DNA from: Alicyclobacillus_A sp963788285
Lineage (GTDB): Bacteria > Bacillota > Bacilli > Alicyclobacillales > Alicyclobacillaceae
Assembly: GCA_963788285.1 (NCBI GenBank)
Contig: CAWBGB010000016.1
Span: forward strand, 124,001-188,000
Direction of reading: 5' to 3'
Length of the DNA stretch: 64,000 nucleotides
Of the stretch, positions 9,507 through 18,181 are shown piece by piece. The notes below the pieces were generated by a model. The model made no database searches and was not told the DNA's origin. It saw only the letters and a list, made by a program, of their open reading frames with translations. The first letter of the stretch is position 1. Each line of letters starts with the position of its first letter. A program made the translations under genes and the position numbers.

Positions 9507-9537
9507 ACGGCCTGCCGCCATCCGTGCGGTAGGCCGT
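9507..9537. terminator. Hairpin between hom and the convergent hydrolase gene
   Basis: ACGGCCTGCCGC pairs with GTGCGGTAGGCCGT (one mismatch), a long GC-rich stem with a short loop between two convergent genes. On the minus strand it is followed by a moderately T-rich stretch. Confidence 0.6.
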
Positions 9538-9555
9538 ACCTCTTACCATGCCATC

Positions 9556-10134
9556 CTACTTCAGCGCCGCAATAATTTCGTCCGTCCGACGCACTCTCCC
9601 CATCCGTGGGAAGATATACTTGACGGTGTGCTCGTGTTCCACTGCGGACAGCGCGGTCATGGCGTCTTCCGCAAATACTTGCTGGTAGTTGTGCTGGAAA
9701 GCCTCGCGGGCCGTAGTTTCGACCCCAATGTTGGTCGCTATGCCGCACAGGACGATGGTCTGGATACCCCGGCGGCGCAACTGGAGATCCAGGTCGGTTC
9801 CATAAAATGCGCCCCACTGATGTTTGGTCACGAGGTGGTCCGTGTCCTTAGGCCCGAGTTCAGGGACAATCTGCGCGTAGTCCTTGGGTCGCTCACCGGA
9901 GACCATCGGGGGTGCATCAGTGATGGGGCGAAGCATGTCCTTGCCGTCGCGCGAGCCCACGTTCACAAGCACGACAAAGGCACCGGCTGCCCGAAACGCG
10001 TCGGCCAATTTGACCGTCTGCTGGAGAACTTGATCCGAGCTGTGCGGTTGACACGGAATCTGTATAATGCCTTTTTGCATGTCAATCACAACGAGTGCGG
10101 TCGTTTTCGGATCCAGTTGCAATGTTTGTGCCAT
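9556..10134 (-). CDS. Isochorismatase-like cysteine hydrolase
   Basis: This 192-residue alpha/beta hydrolase of the isochorismatase/nicotinamidase superfamily has the full triad: Asp in VVIDMQKG (near the N-terminus), Lys in VTKHQWGAF and Cys in VLCGIATNIGVE, with the cis-peptide AT following. Substrates in this family include nicotinamide, isochorismate and carbamoyl compounds; this sequence does not decide. ATG 10132-10134 is chosen because GGAGG lies 10 bases before it, although the frame extends 30 codons further upstream without conserved sequence. Confidence 0.9.
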   Translation of the reverse strand: MAQTLQLDPKTTALVVIDMQKGIIQIPCQPHSSDQVLQQTVKLADAFRAAGAFVVLVNVGSRDGKDMLRPITDAPPMVSGERPKDYAQIVPELGPKDTDHLVTKHQWGAFYGTDLDLQLRRRGIQTIVLCGIATNIGVETTAREAFQHNYQQVFAEDAMTALSAVEHEHTVKYIFPRMGRVRRTDEIIAALK

Positions 10135-10262
10135 AAATCTCAACCTCCATGTGAAACGATGTATGCTGAAACATTCCAAACGGAACTCAACAATACAAGC
10201 GTCAGTCTCGTCGTACTGAACCACACCGTTAAATTTTTACAATTCACACTCTCCAAGATGCC

Positions 10263-11084
10263 TCAACCTGAAAGAATACGCGGATACAGCACCGTATTCA
10301 ATCCAAGCACGACAAGGCCCGCGACCACCAGAACGACGACATCAAGGGCAAAGTGAGAACCGGGCATGGTAATCAGCAATCCTCGGAGACCATCGACAAG
10401 GTAACTCATGGGGTTGATGGTCGCGATGACTTTCAGCCACACGGGCATCACCGACATCGGGTACAGCGCGTTCGACGAGAAGAACAGCGGCATGGTGATG
10501 AGCTGCCCTATGCCCATCATCCTCTCCCGCGTCCGCACAATGGCTGCAATGACCATGGACAATCCGGAGAAAAACGCCCCTCCGAGAATCACCATCAGCA
10601 GCACGCCAGCGATGGCGCCGATGCCGAAGTTCATATGGATTCCGAGAATCAGCGCCAGCAGGATGATGATGATGGCCTGCCCCAGTGAGCGGACCGAAGC
10701 TGATAACATTTTCCCTAAAGCGAGTGCCGACTTGCGAATGGGCGTGGTTGCGACTTTTTGCAGGAGGCCCATATCCCGCTCCCAGATGATGGCGATTCCA
10801 TAAAAGATGGAAATAAACGTGACGGATTGCGCCAAGATGCCGGGCGTCAAAAACGCCTTGTAACTAACGTTTCCACTGGGCAGAACACGAAACCGGCTGA
10901 ACGCCTGCCCAAACACCAGTAGCCACAGCGCAGGCTGGATACCCCTCATGATCAACTCAGAAGGATCTTTGCGCAACTTCCGCACTTCCATCTCGATGAT
11001 GGTGAACACCTGGCTGAAGTACAACAGCACCCGGGAACGGTCCTTACCCAAGGCGCTTTGCGGTTCGGCGACTCCGAAAGACAC
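10263..11084 (-). CDS. ABC-2 type transporter permease
   Basis: The 273-residue membrane protein has about six hydrophobic helices and the ABC-2 signature in the last third (MGIGQLITMPLFFSSNALYPMSVMPVWLK, given by its two halves MGIGQLITMPLFF and SSNALYPMSVMPVW). It forms the channel for the ATPase encoded immediately upstream, with which it overlaps by 41 bases. The GTG start is preceded by GGAGGG at 8 bases. With the MarR regulator it forms a three-gene drug or antibiotic efflux-type operon; the substrate is not known. Confidence 0.9.
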   Translation of the reverse strand: MSFGVAEPQSALGKDRSRVLLYFSQVFTIIEMEVRKLRKDPSELIMRGIQPALWLLVFGQAFSRFRVLPSGNVSYKAFLTPGILAQSVTFISIFYGIAIIWERDMGLLQKVATTPIRKSALALGKMLSASVRSLGQAIIIILLALILGIHMNFGIGAIAGVLLMVILGGAFFSGLSMVIAAIVRTRERMMGIGQLITMPLFFSSNALYPMSVMPVWLKVIATINPMSYLVDGLRGLLITMPGSHFALDVVVLVVAGLVVLGLNTVLYPRILSG

Positions 11085-11847
11085 TCTTCATCCCTCCCTC
11101 TTGGTTTTCGAACTTACCTGCGTAATGCGCGAACACGTCATTCATCGTGGCATCCGGGTTGCCCATTTTCTCACGCAATTCATCTGCTGTACCCAGTGCT
11201 GCAATCTGACCGCGGCTCATAATAGCAATGCGCGTACACAGCGATTCTGCCTCTTCCATGTAATGGGTGGTCAGGAGGATGGTCATGTTCTGTTCGCGCT
11301 GCAGTCGCTCGATATGTTCCCATACGCCTTTGCGCGCCATCGGGTCTAGCCCCACCGTCGGTTCGTCAAGAAACAATACTTTTGGATGATGAAGAATAGC
11401 CTGCCCGATTTCGAGCTTGCGGATCATGCCGCCGGAATACGTCTTCACAAGCCTGTCGGCCGCTTCCTCCAATCCGGTCATCTCCAAGATCTCGATAATT
11501 CGCGCCTCGCGCTCACGGCGCCGAAGACCGTACAGCTTGGCGAAAATCAGCAAATTCTCGTACCCGGTGAGGTTTCCATCCACCGACAGCATCTGAGGCA
11601 CATAGCCAATGCACTCCCGGATCCGCGTGGGCTCCTTTGCGAGAGCGCGTCCAGCAATCTCAATCTGACCTTCGTCGGACGGCAACAAGGTAGTCAACAT
11701 CTTTAACGTTGTGGACTTGCCCGCGCCGTTGGGTCCTAACAGACCGAAACATTCACCGGCAGACACCTCAAAACTCACGTCCCGCACGGCGTGCACATCG
11801 CCAAACCGTTTCGATACATGACTCACTCGGACGGTTACATCGCTCAT
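11044..11847 (-). CDS. ABC transporter ATP-binding protein (DrrA/CcmA type)
   Basis: Walker A is GPNGAGKSTT, the signature is YSGGMIRKLEIG, Walker B is VLFLDEPTVGLD and the switch His follows in LLTTHYMEEAE. This is the DrrA-like ATPase type paired with ABC-2 permeases. The last 20 or so residues overlap the permease gene. It follows the MarR gene after a one-base gap, so expression is coupled to that regulator. Confidence 0.94.
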   Translation of the reverse strand: MSDVTVRVSHVSKRFGDVHAVRDVSFEVSAGECFGLLGPNGAGKSTTLKMLTTLLPSDEGQIEIAGRALAKEPTRIRECIGYVPQMLSVDGNLTGYENLLIFAKLYGLRRREREARIIEILEMTGLEEAADRLVKTYSGGMIRKLEIGQAILHHPKVLFLDEPTVGLDPMARKGVWEHIERLQREQNMTILLTTHYMEEAESLCTRIAIMSRGQIAALGTADELREKMGNPDATMNDVFAHYAGKFENQEGGMKSVFRSRRTAKRLG

Positions 11848-11848
11848 G

Positions 11849-12283
11849 TCAGTCCCCCCGTTTCGGTAGAAAGCTAGCGAGCTTGGCCATCAACTCGACC
11901 AGAGTCGCCTGTTCTTCTTCGTCCAGTTGTTGAAATGGTTCGGCCAACAATTGTGTCCGCGTGTCCTTCCATCGTTGAATTCGATCTTTCCCCGAGTCTG
12001 TCAACCGAACAATTCGCGTGCGCGCATCATGGACGTCATGACACCGATAGACCAGCCCAGCCAACTCCAAGCGGTCTATCATTTGCGACATCGTGCTCGG
12101 GCGTACGTCCAGTCTCTCCGCCAACTCTCCAATCGTGCGCTTCTCGTACCGCCACAAGTCCCAGAGAATAAGCCACTGCACACGCGTGATTCCGTCACGC
12201 CCTATGTCTCCGTTCCGCCTCAGATATCGGTGAACTGCGTGCAACGACTGTGAAAACAGCTCAAGACTGTCCCGATGGCTCAC
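11849..12283 (-). CDS. MarR family transcriptional regulator
   Basis: The 144-residue protein has the winged helix expected of MarR: WLILWDLWRYEKRTIGELAERL, then VRPSTMSQMIDRLELAGLV as recognition helix, and an RTRIVRLTDSGKD wing. It heads the operon with the ABC-2 exporter and is likely its repressor and its own. GTG at 12283 follows GAGGTG at 7 bases. The inducing ligand is unknown. Confidence 0.92.
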   Translation of the reverse strand: MSHRDSLELFSQSLHAVHRYLRRNGDIGRDGITRVQWLILWDLWRYEKRTIGELAERLDVRPSTMSQMIDRLELAGLVYRCHDVHDARTRIVRLTDSGKDRIQRWKDTRTQLLAEPFQQLDEEEQATLVELMAKLASFLPKRGD

Positions 12284-12304
12284 CTTTCAACACCTCACGC
12301 AATC

Positions 12305-12333
12305 ATTTTATGTAGCGAAACTAAATAAGTAAA
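12305..12333 (-). promoter_or_regulatory. Promoter of the MarR-ABC operon
   Basis: On the minus strand TTTACT (12333-12328) and TAAAAT (12310-12305) are 17 bases apart and end 21 bases before the MarR start. The short leader suggests a repressor site overlapping this promoter, but no clean dyad was identified. Confidence 0.5.
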
Positions 12334-12513
12334 GAGTCGCCCGTCCGATTCGCATGTCGTTTTGTTGACTGACCTCCTCTGAAAGGTACCATCGGGGCTG
12401 GTAAAATAAAGTCCAATAATATTGAATGTCGTGAAACGTTCAGAAACATATCGAACAGACAACACTTCTCGTGATACCATAAGGAAAATCGTTCGAAGGG
12501 GGGAATGGGTGCA

Positions 12514-13698
12514 ATGTCCATGGTTCGGTCAGACAAACTGGACAAGGTGACAACATCCATCTTTACTGAACTTACGCTGGCGAAGCGAGCTGCCTTGGCG
12601 AGAGGCGTAGATGTCATTGATCTGAGCATCGGCAGCCCGGATTTGCCACCGCCCCCTGTCGTCATGGACGTGCTTCGCGAATGCGTATCGGATCCATCGA
12701 TGTACGGGTATACGGTGACTGGTATTCCCGAATTCCAGGATGCAGTCGCGCATTTTTATCAACATCGCTATGACGTGACGCTGGACCCAAGGCGTGAAGT
12801 CTTACAACTCATGGGCTCTCAGGACGGTCTCGTGCACTTGGGAATGGCTGTCCTCAATCCAGGTGACATTGTCCTGTCTCCGGATCCCGGGTACACCGTC
12901 TATGAATCAAGCATTCGACTCTCGGGCGCAGAACTGTTCCCGATGCCCTTGCTCGCAGAAAATAAGTTTTTGCCCGACTTGACAGCAATTCCTGAGGAAG
13001 TCGCCCGTCGAGCCAAAATGATGATTATCAATTACCCAGGTAATCCAGTCGCGGCGCTCGCCCCTGCGTCGTTCTTCGCAGACGTCATCGCGTTTGCGAA
13101 GCGGTACAACATTCTCGTGGTCCACGACTTTGCCTATTCTGAACTGGTCTTCGATGGCATCCGCCCATGCAGCTTTCTCGCGCTGCCCGGGGCGAAAGAG
13201 GTGGGCGTAGAATTCAATTCTCTGTCAAAGACATTCAACATGGCAGGATGCCGGATTGGATACGTGGTCGGCAACCCCGACGTCATTCACACACTGTCGG
13301 TCTTCAAGTCCCATGTGGACTTCGGCGTGTTTCTGCCGATTCAAAAGGCGGCCATCGCTGCACTGACATCCGACTACACGTCGCTCGACACGCTGGTTGC
13401 GGAGTACGCGGTACGGCGGGACGCGCTCTGCGAAGGGTTGACAAAGGCGGGCTGGACTGTCTCCAAATCACCTGCAACCATGTTTGTATGGGCGAAGATT
13501 CCGGAGGGTTGGACCTCCCACAAGTTTGCCTTTGACGTCCTGAACTACGCGGGAGTGGCTGTCACACCCGGAAATGCGTTCGGTCGCCACGGTGAGGGAT
13601 ACGTGCGCTTGGCCCTCGTGCACCCCCCAGAGGTTCTGCGCAAAGCAGCCGATAGAATTGATCAATTCCTGCACGCACCACAGCTCGCAAGAGCGTAG
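12514..13698 (+). CDS. PLP-dependent class I/II aminotransferase
   Basis: About 394 residues with the fold type I aminotransferase pattern: DLSIGSPDLPPP, YGYTVTGIPEFQDAV, a NYPGNPVAALAP motif, VVHDFAYSELVFDG and the PLP-binding Lys in NSLSKTFNMAGCRIGY, followed by the C-terminal Arg region GEGYVRLALVHP. It is close to LL-diaminopimelate/aspartate aminotransferase-like enzymes; substrate is uncertain. ATG 12505 is also in frame but lies too close to AAGGGGGG; ATG 12514 fits better. It is followed by a terminator, so it is probably monocistronic. Confidence 0.9.
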   Translation: MSMVRSDKLDKVTTSIFTELTLAKRAALARGVDVIDLSIGSPDLPPPPVVMDVLRECVSDPSMYGYTVTGIPEFQDAVAHFYQHRYDVTLDPRREVLQLMGSQDGLVHLGMAVLNPGDIVLSPDPGYTVYESSIRLSGAELFPMPLLAENKFLPDLTAIPEEVARRAKMMIINYPGNPVAALAPASFFADVIAFAKRYNILVVHDFAYSELVFDGIRPCSFLALPGAKEVGVEFNSLSKTFNMAGCRIGYVVGNPDVIHTLSVFKSHVDFGVFLPIQKAAIAALTSDYTSLDTLVAEYAVRRDALCEGLTKAGWTVSKSPATMFVWAKIPEGWTSHKFAFDVLNYAGVAVTPGNAFGRHGEGYVRLALVHPPEVLRKAADRIDQFLHAPQLARA

Positions 13699-13731
13699 GT
13701 TCATCGCCAAACTTCCTGTGATACGTAATGT

Positions 13732-13771
13732 AAGGTCCCACAGCTTCTCCGGCTGATGGTGGCCTTTTTTT
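13732..13771 (+). terminator. Rho-independent terminator after the aminotransferase
   Basis: An imperfect stem (AAGGTCCCAC with GGTGGCCTT, and an inner CAGC/GCTG) is followed by seven T residues. Confidence 0.65.
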
Positions 13772-13853
13772 GTGTGATAGGTGTGTCAACTTTGGCGATA
13801 TGATGCATTCTTGTACAATGAAGAAGCTGCAGTATGGTTGTGGGGGTGAGAAG

Positions 13854-14303
13854 ATGAAAATTGAACTGACCAATGAACAATATCGCCGCCTCCTGGCTCT
13901 ACTGTTTCTTGGTGAATGGGTTGCAAACGGTCCGACACCGTATGAGGATAGGCGAAAAGATTTGCAAGAAGTCGTGGACTATATCTTCTCGTTTGCTCGC
14001 GAGTTCGACGCTGAGGACTGGGTTCAGTACTGTGAAGATTGCGGTGCATATCACGCGAGTCCTGCGATGGAAGAGGCATTGCTTCCCATCCTGGATGAAT
14101 ACGATGAAGACGTATTCTGGGACGTGCTCTCGCATCACCTCGCGTACCGGGATGTCATGGTGACGGCGGGTCCCACCAAGGAGCTGTCAAAGGAAATGGA
14201 AATGCGGTTGTGGAGGCGCAAGGAACAGTATGACCAGGAGTTCCAAAAACACGGATTAGAACATGTTCGCCTGGTCTTTCACGGTGGCAAGAAGGCACGA
14301 TAG
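13854..14303 (+). CDS. Hypothetical acidic cytoplasmic protein
   Basis: A 149-residue protein I do not recognise. It is rich in Glu/Asp and Trp/Tyr, mostly helical in appearance, with two cysteines in VQYCEDCGAYH that could bind metal and a basic tail (HGGKKAR). The frame is open from 13770, but GGGGGTGAG directly precedes ATG 13854, which begins MKIELTNEQYRRLL. No membrane segment or signal peptide is visible. The gene stands alone between two terminated genes. Confidence 0.7.
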   Translation: MKIELTNEQYRRLLALLFLGEWVANGPTPYEDRRKDLQEVVDYIFSFAREFDAEDWVQYCEDCGAYHASPAMEEALLPILDEYDEDVFWDVLSHHLAYRDVMVTAGPTKELSKEMEMRLWRRKEQYDQEFQKHGLEHVRLVFHGGKKAR

Positions 14304-14413
14304 TGGAATCACATCGGTACACTCTCCCATCCTCATGTGTATGCTGGTACGAACGCCTGTACAGGGCTGCGCAGAAGGGCATACCGTGTAGAACAGGAAG
14401 GGAGGGTAGTGCT

Positions 14414-14743
14414 ATGTGTCATCCACTTTACCCCATCGCGCGTCGGATGATTGGGCGGTCAGTCATTGCGCATCACGTGAGCGGACGCACATATCCAGGG
14501 TATTTACAATCCGTTCAACCACACGGTATTTACATGCTTCCCTATGCTAGGCGGGTAAGCTACGAGACAAGTGATTCGTCCCGCTTAGAAACCCAGCACG
14601 CCATCGCGAACGAAAGCCACCAGGAGTTGGAGCAGGTTTTTGCCCCGGCAGCGTTCTTCGGCTTCGGCGCGCTGACAGGGTTGACACTCGGTGCGCTCGC
14701 TTTTGGTCCGGGCTATGGATATTATCCCGGCTATTATTGGTAA
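14414..14743 (+). CDS. Hypothetical protein with Gly/Tyr-rich hydrophobic tail
   Basis: A 109-residue protein of unknown function. The C-terminal third is a hydrophobic, Gly/Ala-rich segment (FFGFGALTGLTLGALAFG) ending in a Tyr/Gly/Pro-rich tail (GYGYYPGYYW). This resembles small spore-coat or membrane-associated proteins of Bacilli, but that is only a resemblance. GGAAGGGAGGG precedes ATG 14414, so the upstream in-frame codons from 14303 are not used. A strong terminator follows. Confidence 0.6.
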   Translation: MCHPLYPIARRMIGRSVIAHHVSGRTYPGYLQSVQPHGIYMLPYARRVSYETSDSSRLETQHAIANESHQELEQVFAPAAFFGFGALTGLTLGALAFGPGYGYYPGYYW

Positions 14744-14768
14744 GTCGCTCAAACGGCAAACGCAGTGC

Positions 14769-14802
14769 AAAGGGATGTGCCTTCTCAGGTACGTCCCTTT
14801 TT
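14769..14802 (+). terminator. Rho-independent terminator
   Basis: AAAGGGATGTGCC pairs with GGTACGTCCCTTT (one mismatch and G-U pairs), followed by a T-run, 25 bases after the preceding stop codon. Confidence 0.8.
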
Positions 14803-14907
14803 GTTTACTCATTGGTTTACTCAGGACCTTCCATCAAAATTCCGAATACCTATATATCGAGTCCGTATGACGCTGATGCCAATGCCCCCGGTAAGATACA
14901 GGTACAC

Positions 14908-14945
14908 AAAAAGGAGCCTGTCCACGGGGGGATGGGACAGGCCCC
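14908..14945 (-). terminator. Rho-independent terminator of the M29 aminopeptidase gene
   Basis: On the minus strand GGGGCCTGTCC pairs with GGACAGGCTCC and is followed by TTTTTGTG, about 20 bases after the stop codon. Confidence 0.85.
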
Positions 14946-14966
14946 TTCATCTGCTGAGGGTGGTGA

Positions 14967-16211
14967 TCAATTGACGTCCGTTGCCCAGTTGCCCGCGCGG
15001 AAAATCGATACGACTTCGCCAGACTTCGTGGTTGCGTCAATATCCAATTCCGGAGAACCAATCATGAAGTCCACGTGCATAATGCTCTCGTTCAGACCAT
15101 GCTTGTCCCATTCACTACGCGGCAAGTCGCGGCCCCCTTCAATCAACGGATAAGCTTCACCAATCGCCAGGTGACAAGACGCGTTTTCGTCAAACAGCGT
15201 GTTGTAGAACAAGCGCCCCATCTTCGCAATCGGAGAATCCACCGGAACCAGGGCCACTTCGCCCAGGTAATGGCTACCCTCGTCCGCCTCGATGATGTTC
15301 TTCAATGCTTCCTGACCCGATTTTGCCGAGTATTCCACAATCCGCCCGTTTTCGAAGCGCAGCGTCAATCCCTCAATCAGCGCACCGTTGTGGTTGAGGG
15401 GAAGCGTGCTGGTCACCGTACCGTTGACCCCGGTCTTCAGAGGTGTAGCAAACACTTCTTCGGTTGGAATGTTGGCGACAAACGGGACACCCTGCGGCGT
15501 GTCTTTCGTCGCGCTCGTCCAGAAGTAGCCATTAGGTAGTTCAATCGTCAAATCAGTTCCCGGCGAGCGATAGTGGAGTTTGCGAATACCGAGGCTGTTC
15601 AACCAATCACTCCGCTTTTGCAGGTTCTTCAAATGTTCACGCCAATCTGCAATCGGGTCGTCACCGGTCGCGCGGGCACAAGCCAGGATGTCCCGCCACA
15701 GAGCGGGCACGCGTTCACTTTCAGGCAACTCCGGATAGACTTTGTCTGCCCATGCCTGCGTTGGTGCTGACAACAACGACCAGCTGTACTCGTCGTTCGT
15801 CCGCTTCTTGTTGAACTCGCGCAACGACGCTTGGATGGAGCGGGTGGCCTTCGCAACGCGAACCGGATCAAGTCCGGCGTACAAATCCGGATTGGTAGCT
15901 GGAAGTGCTATGTACGCAGCGCCTTCTTTCGCCAGCTGCTCCACCCATTGAGCCTGCCAGCGCGCACGAGCTTCCAGGGTTTCGAGCGATCCGCGCTTCA
16001 CCGTTTCACGCATCCACCACTCGTCACCCCAGTCCACTTGCACGAACTTTGCGCCGGCATCGTACCCGGCCTCAATCAACAATCGCACGAACTCGACGTG
16101 CTCCGGGAGCACCTGCCGTTGTCCGTAACCAATCACCAGATGCTGGCCTGGCTGCAGATTGACACCGACCTTAATCGCTAATTCAGCGTACTTTCTCAAT
16201 GACTCGTTCAC
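14967..16211 (-). CDS. M29 family aminopeptidase (AmpS/PepS type)
   Basis: A metallo-aminopeptidase of about 414 residues, the usual family length. Conserved parts are LRKYAELAIKVGVNLQPGQ at the N-terminus, FVQVDWGDEWW, the metal-site region around FVANIPTEEVFATP, HYLGEVALVP, and HVDFMIGSPELDIDA at the C-terminus. It releases N-terminal residues from peptides in the cytoplasm. The frame is open to 16676, but that part overlaps the glycosyltransferase gene and is not conserved. GTG 16211 is chosen because family proteins begin just there and GAGGGGAG precedes it; TTG 16223 is possible. Confidence 0.92.
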   Translation of the reverse strand: MNESLRKYAELAIKVGVNLQPGQHLVIGYGQRQVLPEHVEFVRLLIEAGYDAGAKFVQVDWGDEWWMRETVKRGSLETLEARARWQAQWVEQLAKEGAAYIALPATNPDLYAGLDPVRVAKATRSIQASLREFNKKRTNDEYSWSLLSAPTQAWADKVYPELPESERVPALWRDILACARATGDDPIADWREHLKNLQKRSDWLNSLGIRKLHYRSPGTDLTIELPNGYFWTSATKDTPQGVPFVANIPTEEVFATPLKTGVNGTVTSTLPLNHNGALIEGLTLRFENGRIVEYSAKSGQEALKNIIEADEGSHYLGEVALVPVDSPIAKMGRLFYNTLFDENASCHLAIGEAYPLIEGGRDLPRSEWDKHGLNESIMHVDFMIGSPELDIDATTKSGEVVSIFRAGNWATDVN

Positions 16212-16302
16212 GACTTGCTGCAACTCCCCTCGAGGTGAAGTGACCTGAAACTTCTTCCATGATAACAAAAACAGGCCTCTCGAAAAAAAGGCTAAGGTGG
16301 AT

Positions 16303-17121
16303 TCACTCTTTCTTGTCGGTGACTTCCACCTCGGCTTCGTGGCTCTGCGCCTCGTCCCCTGGCGGTACATCCTGTTGTTCCGAATGGTCCGGTTCAGGCC
16401 ACCGCACCAAGCGCCTGTAGTTCTTGGTCCGGGCAACGATTTCCACGCTGGGCAATGACAATAGTCGTCGGGCCGTGATCTTCCAAGTGTGCGTGTCGGT
16501 GTCCTGTTGCCGAATCGCCACGAAGTTGTAACGACTGGTGGAGTAAATGCGAAATCTGTTGCGTCTACAATCTTCGCAAAACCGGTCGTCTTCTCCAACC
16601 CACAAATCCCGAAACCGCACCTTGTCGAACACGGCTTTTCGAGCCACCAGTGTTGCGCCGCAAACAGACTTGACAAAGCGGTTCTCCCCTTTTGAGAAGC
16701 GAATCACGAGTAGCTTTTTGCCTGTCAAGTAAAGATAGTGCGCATGCTTGCCGACGACATCCGCTTTGTTCTCACGCAGTGCCGTCACACTTTCGTGAAG
16801 GTAGTCGCGGGCGTAGTAATCGTCGTCATCCAATTTCGCAATATAGGGATAACGCGCCTTCGCAATGGCAAAGTTCAAGCACAGGCCCAGAGACGTGTTT
16901 TGCGACAATTGAAAAACAGATACGTTCTCGTACGCCTCCGCCCGCTGCTGATACGTTCGGATATCCAGTGTGTCATTGTTGAGAACAATGATGAGTTCCT
17001 TTGGAACGATCGTCTGCCTCTTGAAGTTACGGAAAATGGTATCGATATTCCCCGGTCGCTTTGTACACGTCACCACGGTAATACCGCGAGACCGTCCTGT
17101 TCGGTCGTCGCGCTTTGCCAT
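16303..17121 (-). CDS. Family 2-like glycosyltransferase, copy A
   Basis: A 272-residue GT-A type glycosyltransferase. The N-terminal strand is GITVVTCTKRP, NDT follows the second strand, and AKLDDDDYYARDYL carries the DXD metal-sugar nucleotide motif. VGEDDRFC downstream fits the acceptor/catalytic Asp region. The last 45 residues are charged and low complexity (PEPDHSEQQDVPPGDEAQ). It is clearly paralogous to the gene at 18182-18895, and the two flank a PIG-L deacetylase gene on the other strand. No transmembrane helix is seen. Substrate unknown; a cell-surface glycan or spore glycoprotein role is plausible. Confidence 0.85.
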   Translation of the reverse strand: MAKRDDRTGRSRGITVVTCTKRPGNIDTIFRNFKRQTIVPKELIIVLNNDTLDIRTYQQRAEAYENVSVFQLSQNTSLGLCLNFAIAKARYPYIAKLDDDDYYARDYLHESVTALRENKADVVGKHAHYLYLTGKKLLVIRFSKGENRFVKSVCGATLVARKAVFDKVRFRDLWVGEDDRFCEDCRRNRFRIYSTSRYNFVAIRQQDTDTHTWKITARRLLSLPSVEIVARTKNYRRLVRWPEPDHSEQQDVPPGDEAQSHEAEVEVTDKKE

Positions 17122-17304
17122 AAACCCACCTTCTCCATCTCACCGACTTCATCCTTACACCGTATGCTGGGACTGGCCCCCTGATCTGGGCACGTACGGA
17201 GTGTGGTCAGATTCACTAGACAACGACGTCAATCCCCGAATACCGTGTACAGAGCATCGCGGTGCCAGGGGGCGCCTCGGTAGAATGTGTGAGGTGGGTA
17301 CACA

Positions 17305-18099
17305 ATGTTTACAACCATGGACGTTTCTCGGCTCACTTCGCCCATATTGGTGGTCGCGCCGCACCCAGACGATGAGGTACTGGCAGCGGCAGGACTCATC
17401 CAACGTGCACTTCGCATAGAGCAGGATGTGTATGTGGTGTTCATGACGGTTGGGGATGGATTTGTTGACGCTGTGCGCGAATATCTCCATCTGCCAGAAA
17501 GCAAGGCGTCATTTGTTCAGCTTGGGAAACTGCGGTTCAGGGAAGCTTCACAAGCGATGAGTTTTTTGGGCGTACCCCCAAGCCACCTTTTTTTCCTCGG
17601 ATTTCCGGACGGGAAACTGCGTGCGCTAGAGGCGAGCAAGAAAACCCATCGCACCATTCAGTCCCCCTTCACAAAGAAGGTACGCGCAAGCTACGCTTTC
17701 GCGTTTGAGCGCGGTGCCCCATACTCGTATCGGAGTGTGTTAGAAGCGCTGGAATCGGTCGTGGCGATCGTGAAGCCAGGTACGATCGTGTTGCCGCATT
17801 GCAGTGACACACACCCGGATCACAGGGCGACGCGCAGATTCGCATTGGCCGCCATTGGTAGCGCGAAAATCCGGCCAACGGTGTTGAGTTACCTGATTCA
17901 TTACCCCCATTATCCAAGCCAGCGCGGTCCCCTCGTCCCCCCTGTTGAATTGCAATCGAAGCGTGTGCGGAAACTCTCACTGTCCAAGGAAGAGGTAAAG
18001 CGAAAACGCGAGGCGTTCCGCCTCCATGGGTCCCAATACCACCTCTCCCCGTTGATTCTGCGTTTCATACGACCTACCGAATGGTTTTGGAAGGAATGA
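17305..18099 (+). CDS. PIG-L/LmbE family deacetylase
   Basis: A 264-residue zinc-dependent N-acetylsugar deacetylase of the LmbE family. The zinc motif AHPDDE appears as VVAPHPDDEVLAAAG (about residue 18) and the third His is in SDTHPDHRATRR. Family members remove acetyl groups from N-acetylglucosamine conjugates. GAGGTG precedes the ATG at 9 bases. It lies between two paralogous glycosyltransferase genes of opposite orientation, which suggests a common glycan pathway. It is not evident that it is BshB, since the neighbours of bacillithiol genes are absent. Confidence 0.9.
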   Translation: MFTTMDVSRLTSPILVVAPHPDDEVLAAAGLIQRALRIEQDVYVVFMTVGDGFVDAVREYLHLPESKASFVQLGKLRFREASQAMSFLGVPPSHLFFLGFPDGKLRALEASKKTHRTIQSPFTKKVRASYAFAFERGAPYSYRSVLEALESVVAIVKPGTIVLPHCSDTHPDHRATRRFALAAIGSAKIRPTVLSYLIHYPHYPSQRGPLVPPVELQSKRVRKLSLSKEEVKRKREAFRLHGSQYHLSPLILRFIRPTEWFWKE

Positions 18100-18181
18100 C
18101 TGACTATCAGAACCGTGAGCCTCTCGGGCAATGAGCTTCCAGCCCATGGTGGGGAATCCTGCGCGATAGTCCCACGGAGTG

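Noticed and set aside
14967..16676. 569-codon reading of the M29 gene
   Set aside because: The first 155 codons overlap the glycosyltransferase gene and lack family similarity; the normal family length starts at GTG 16211.
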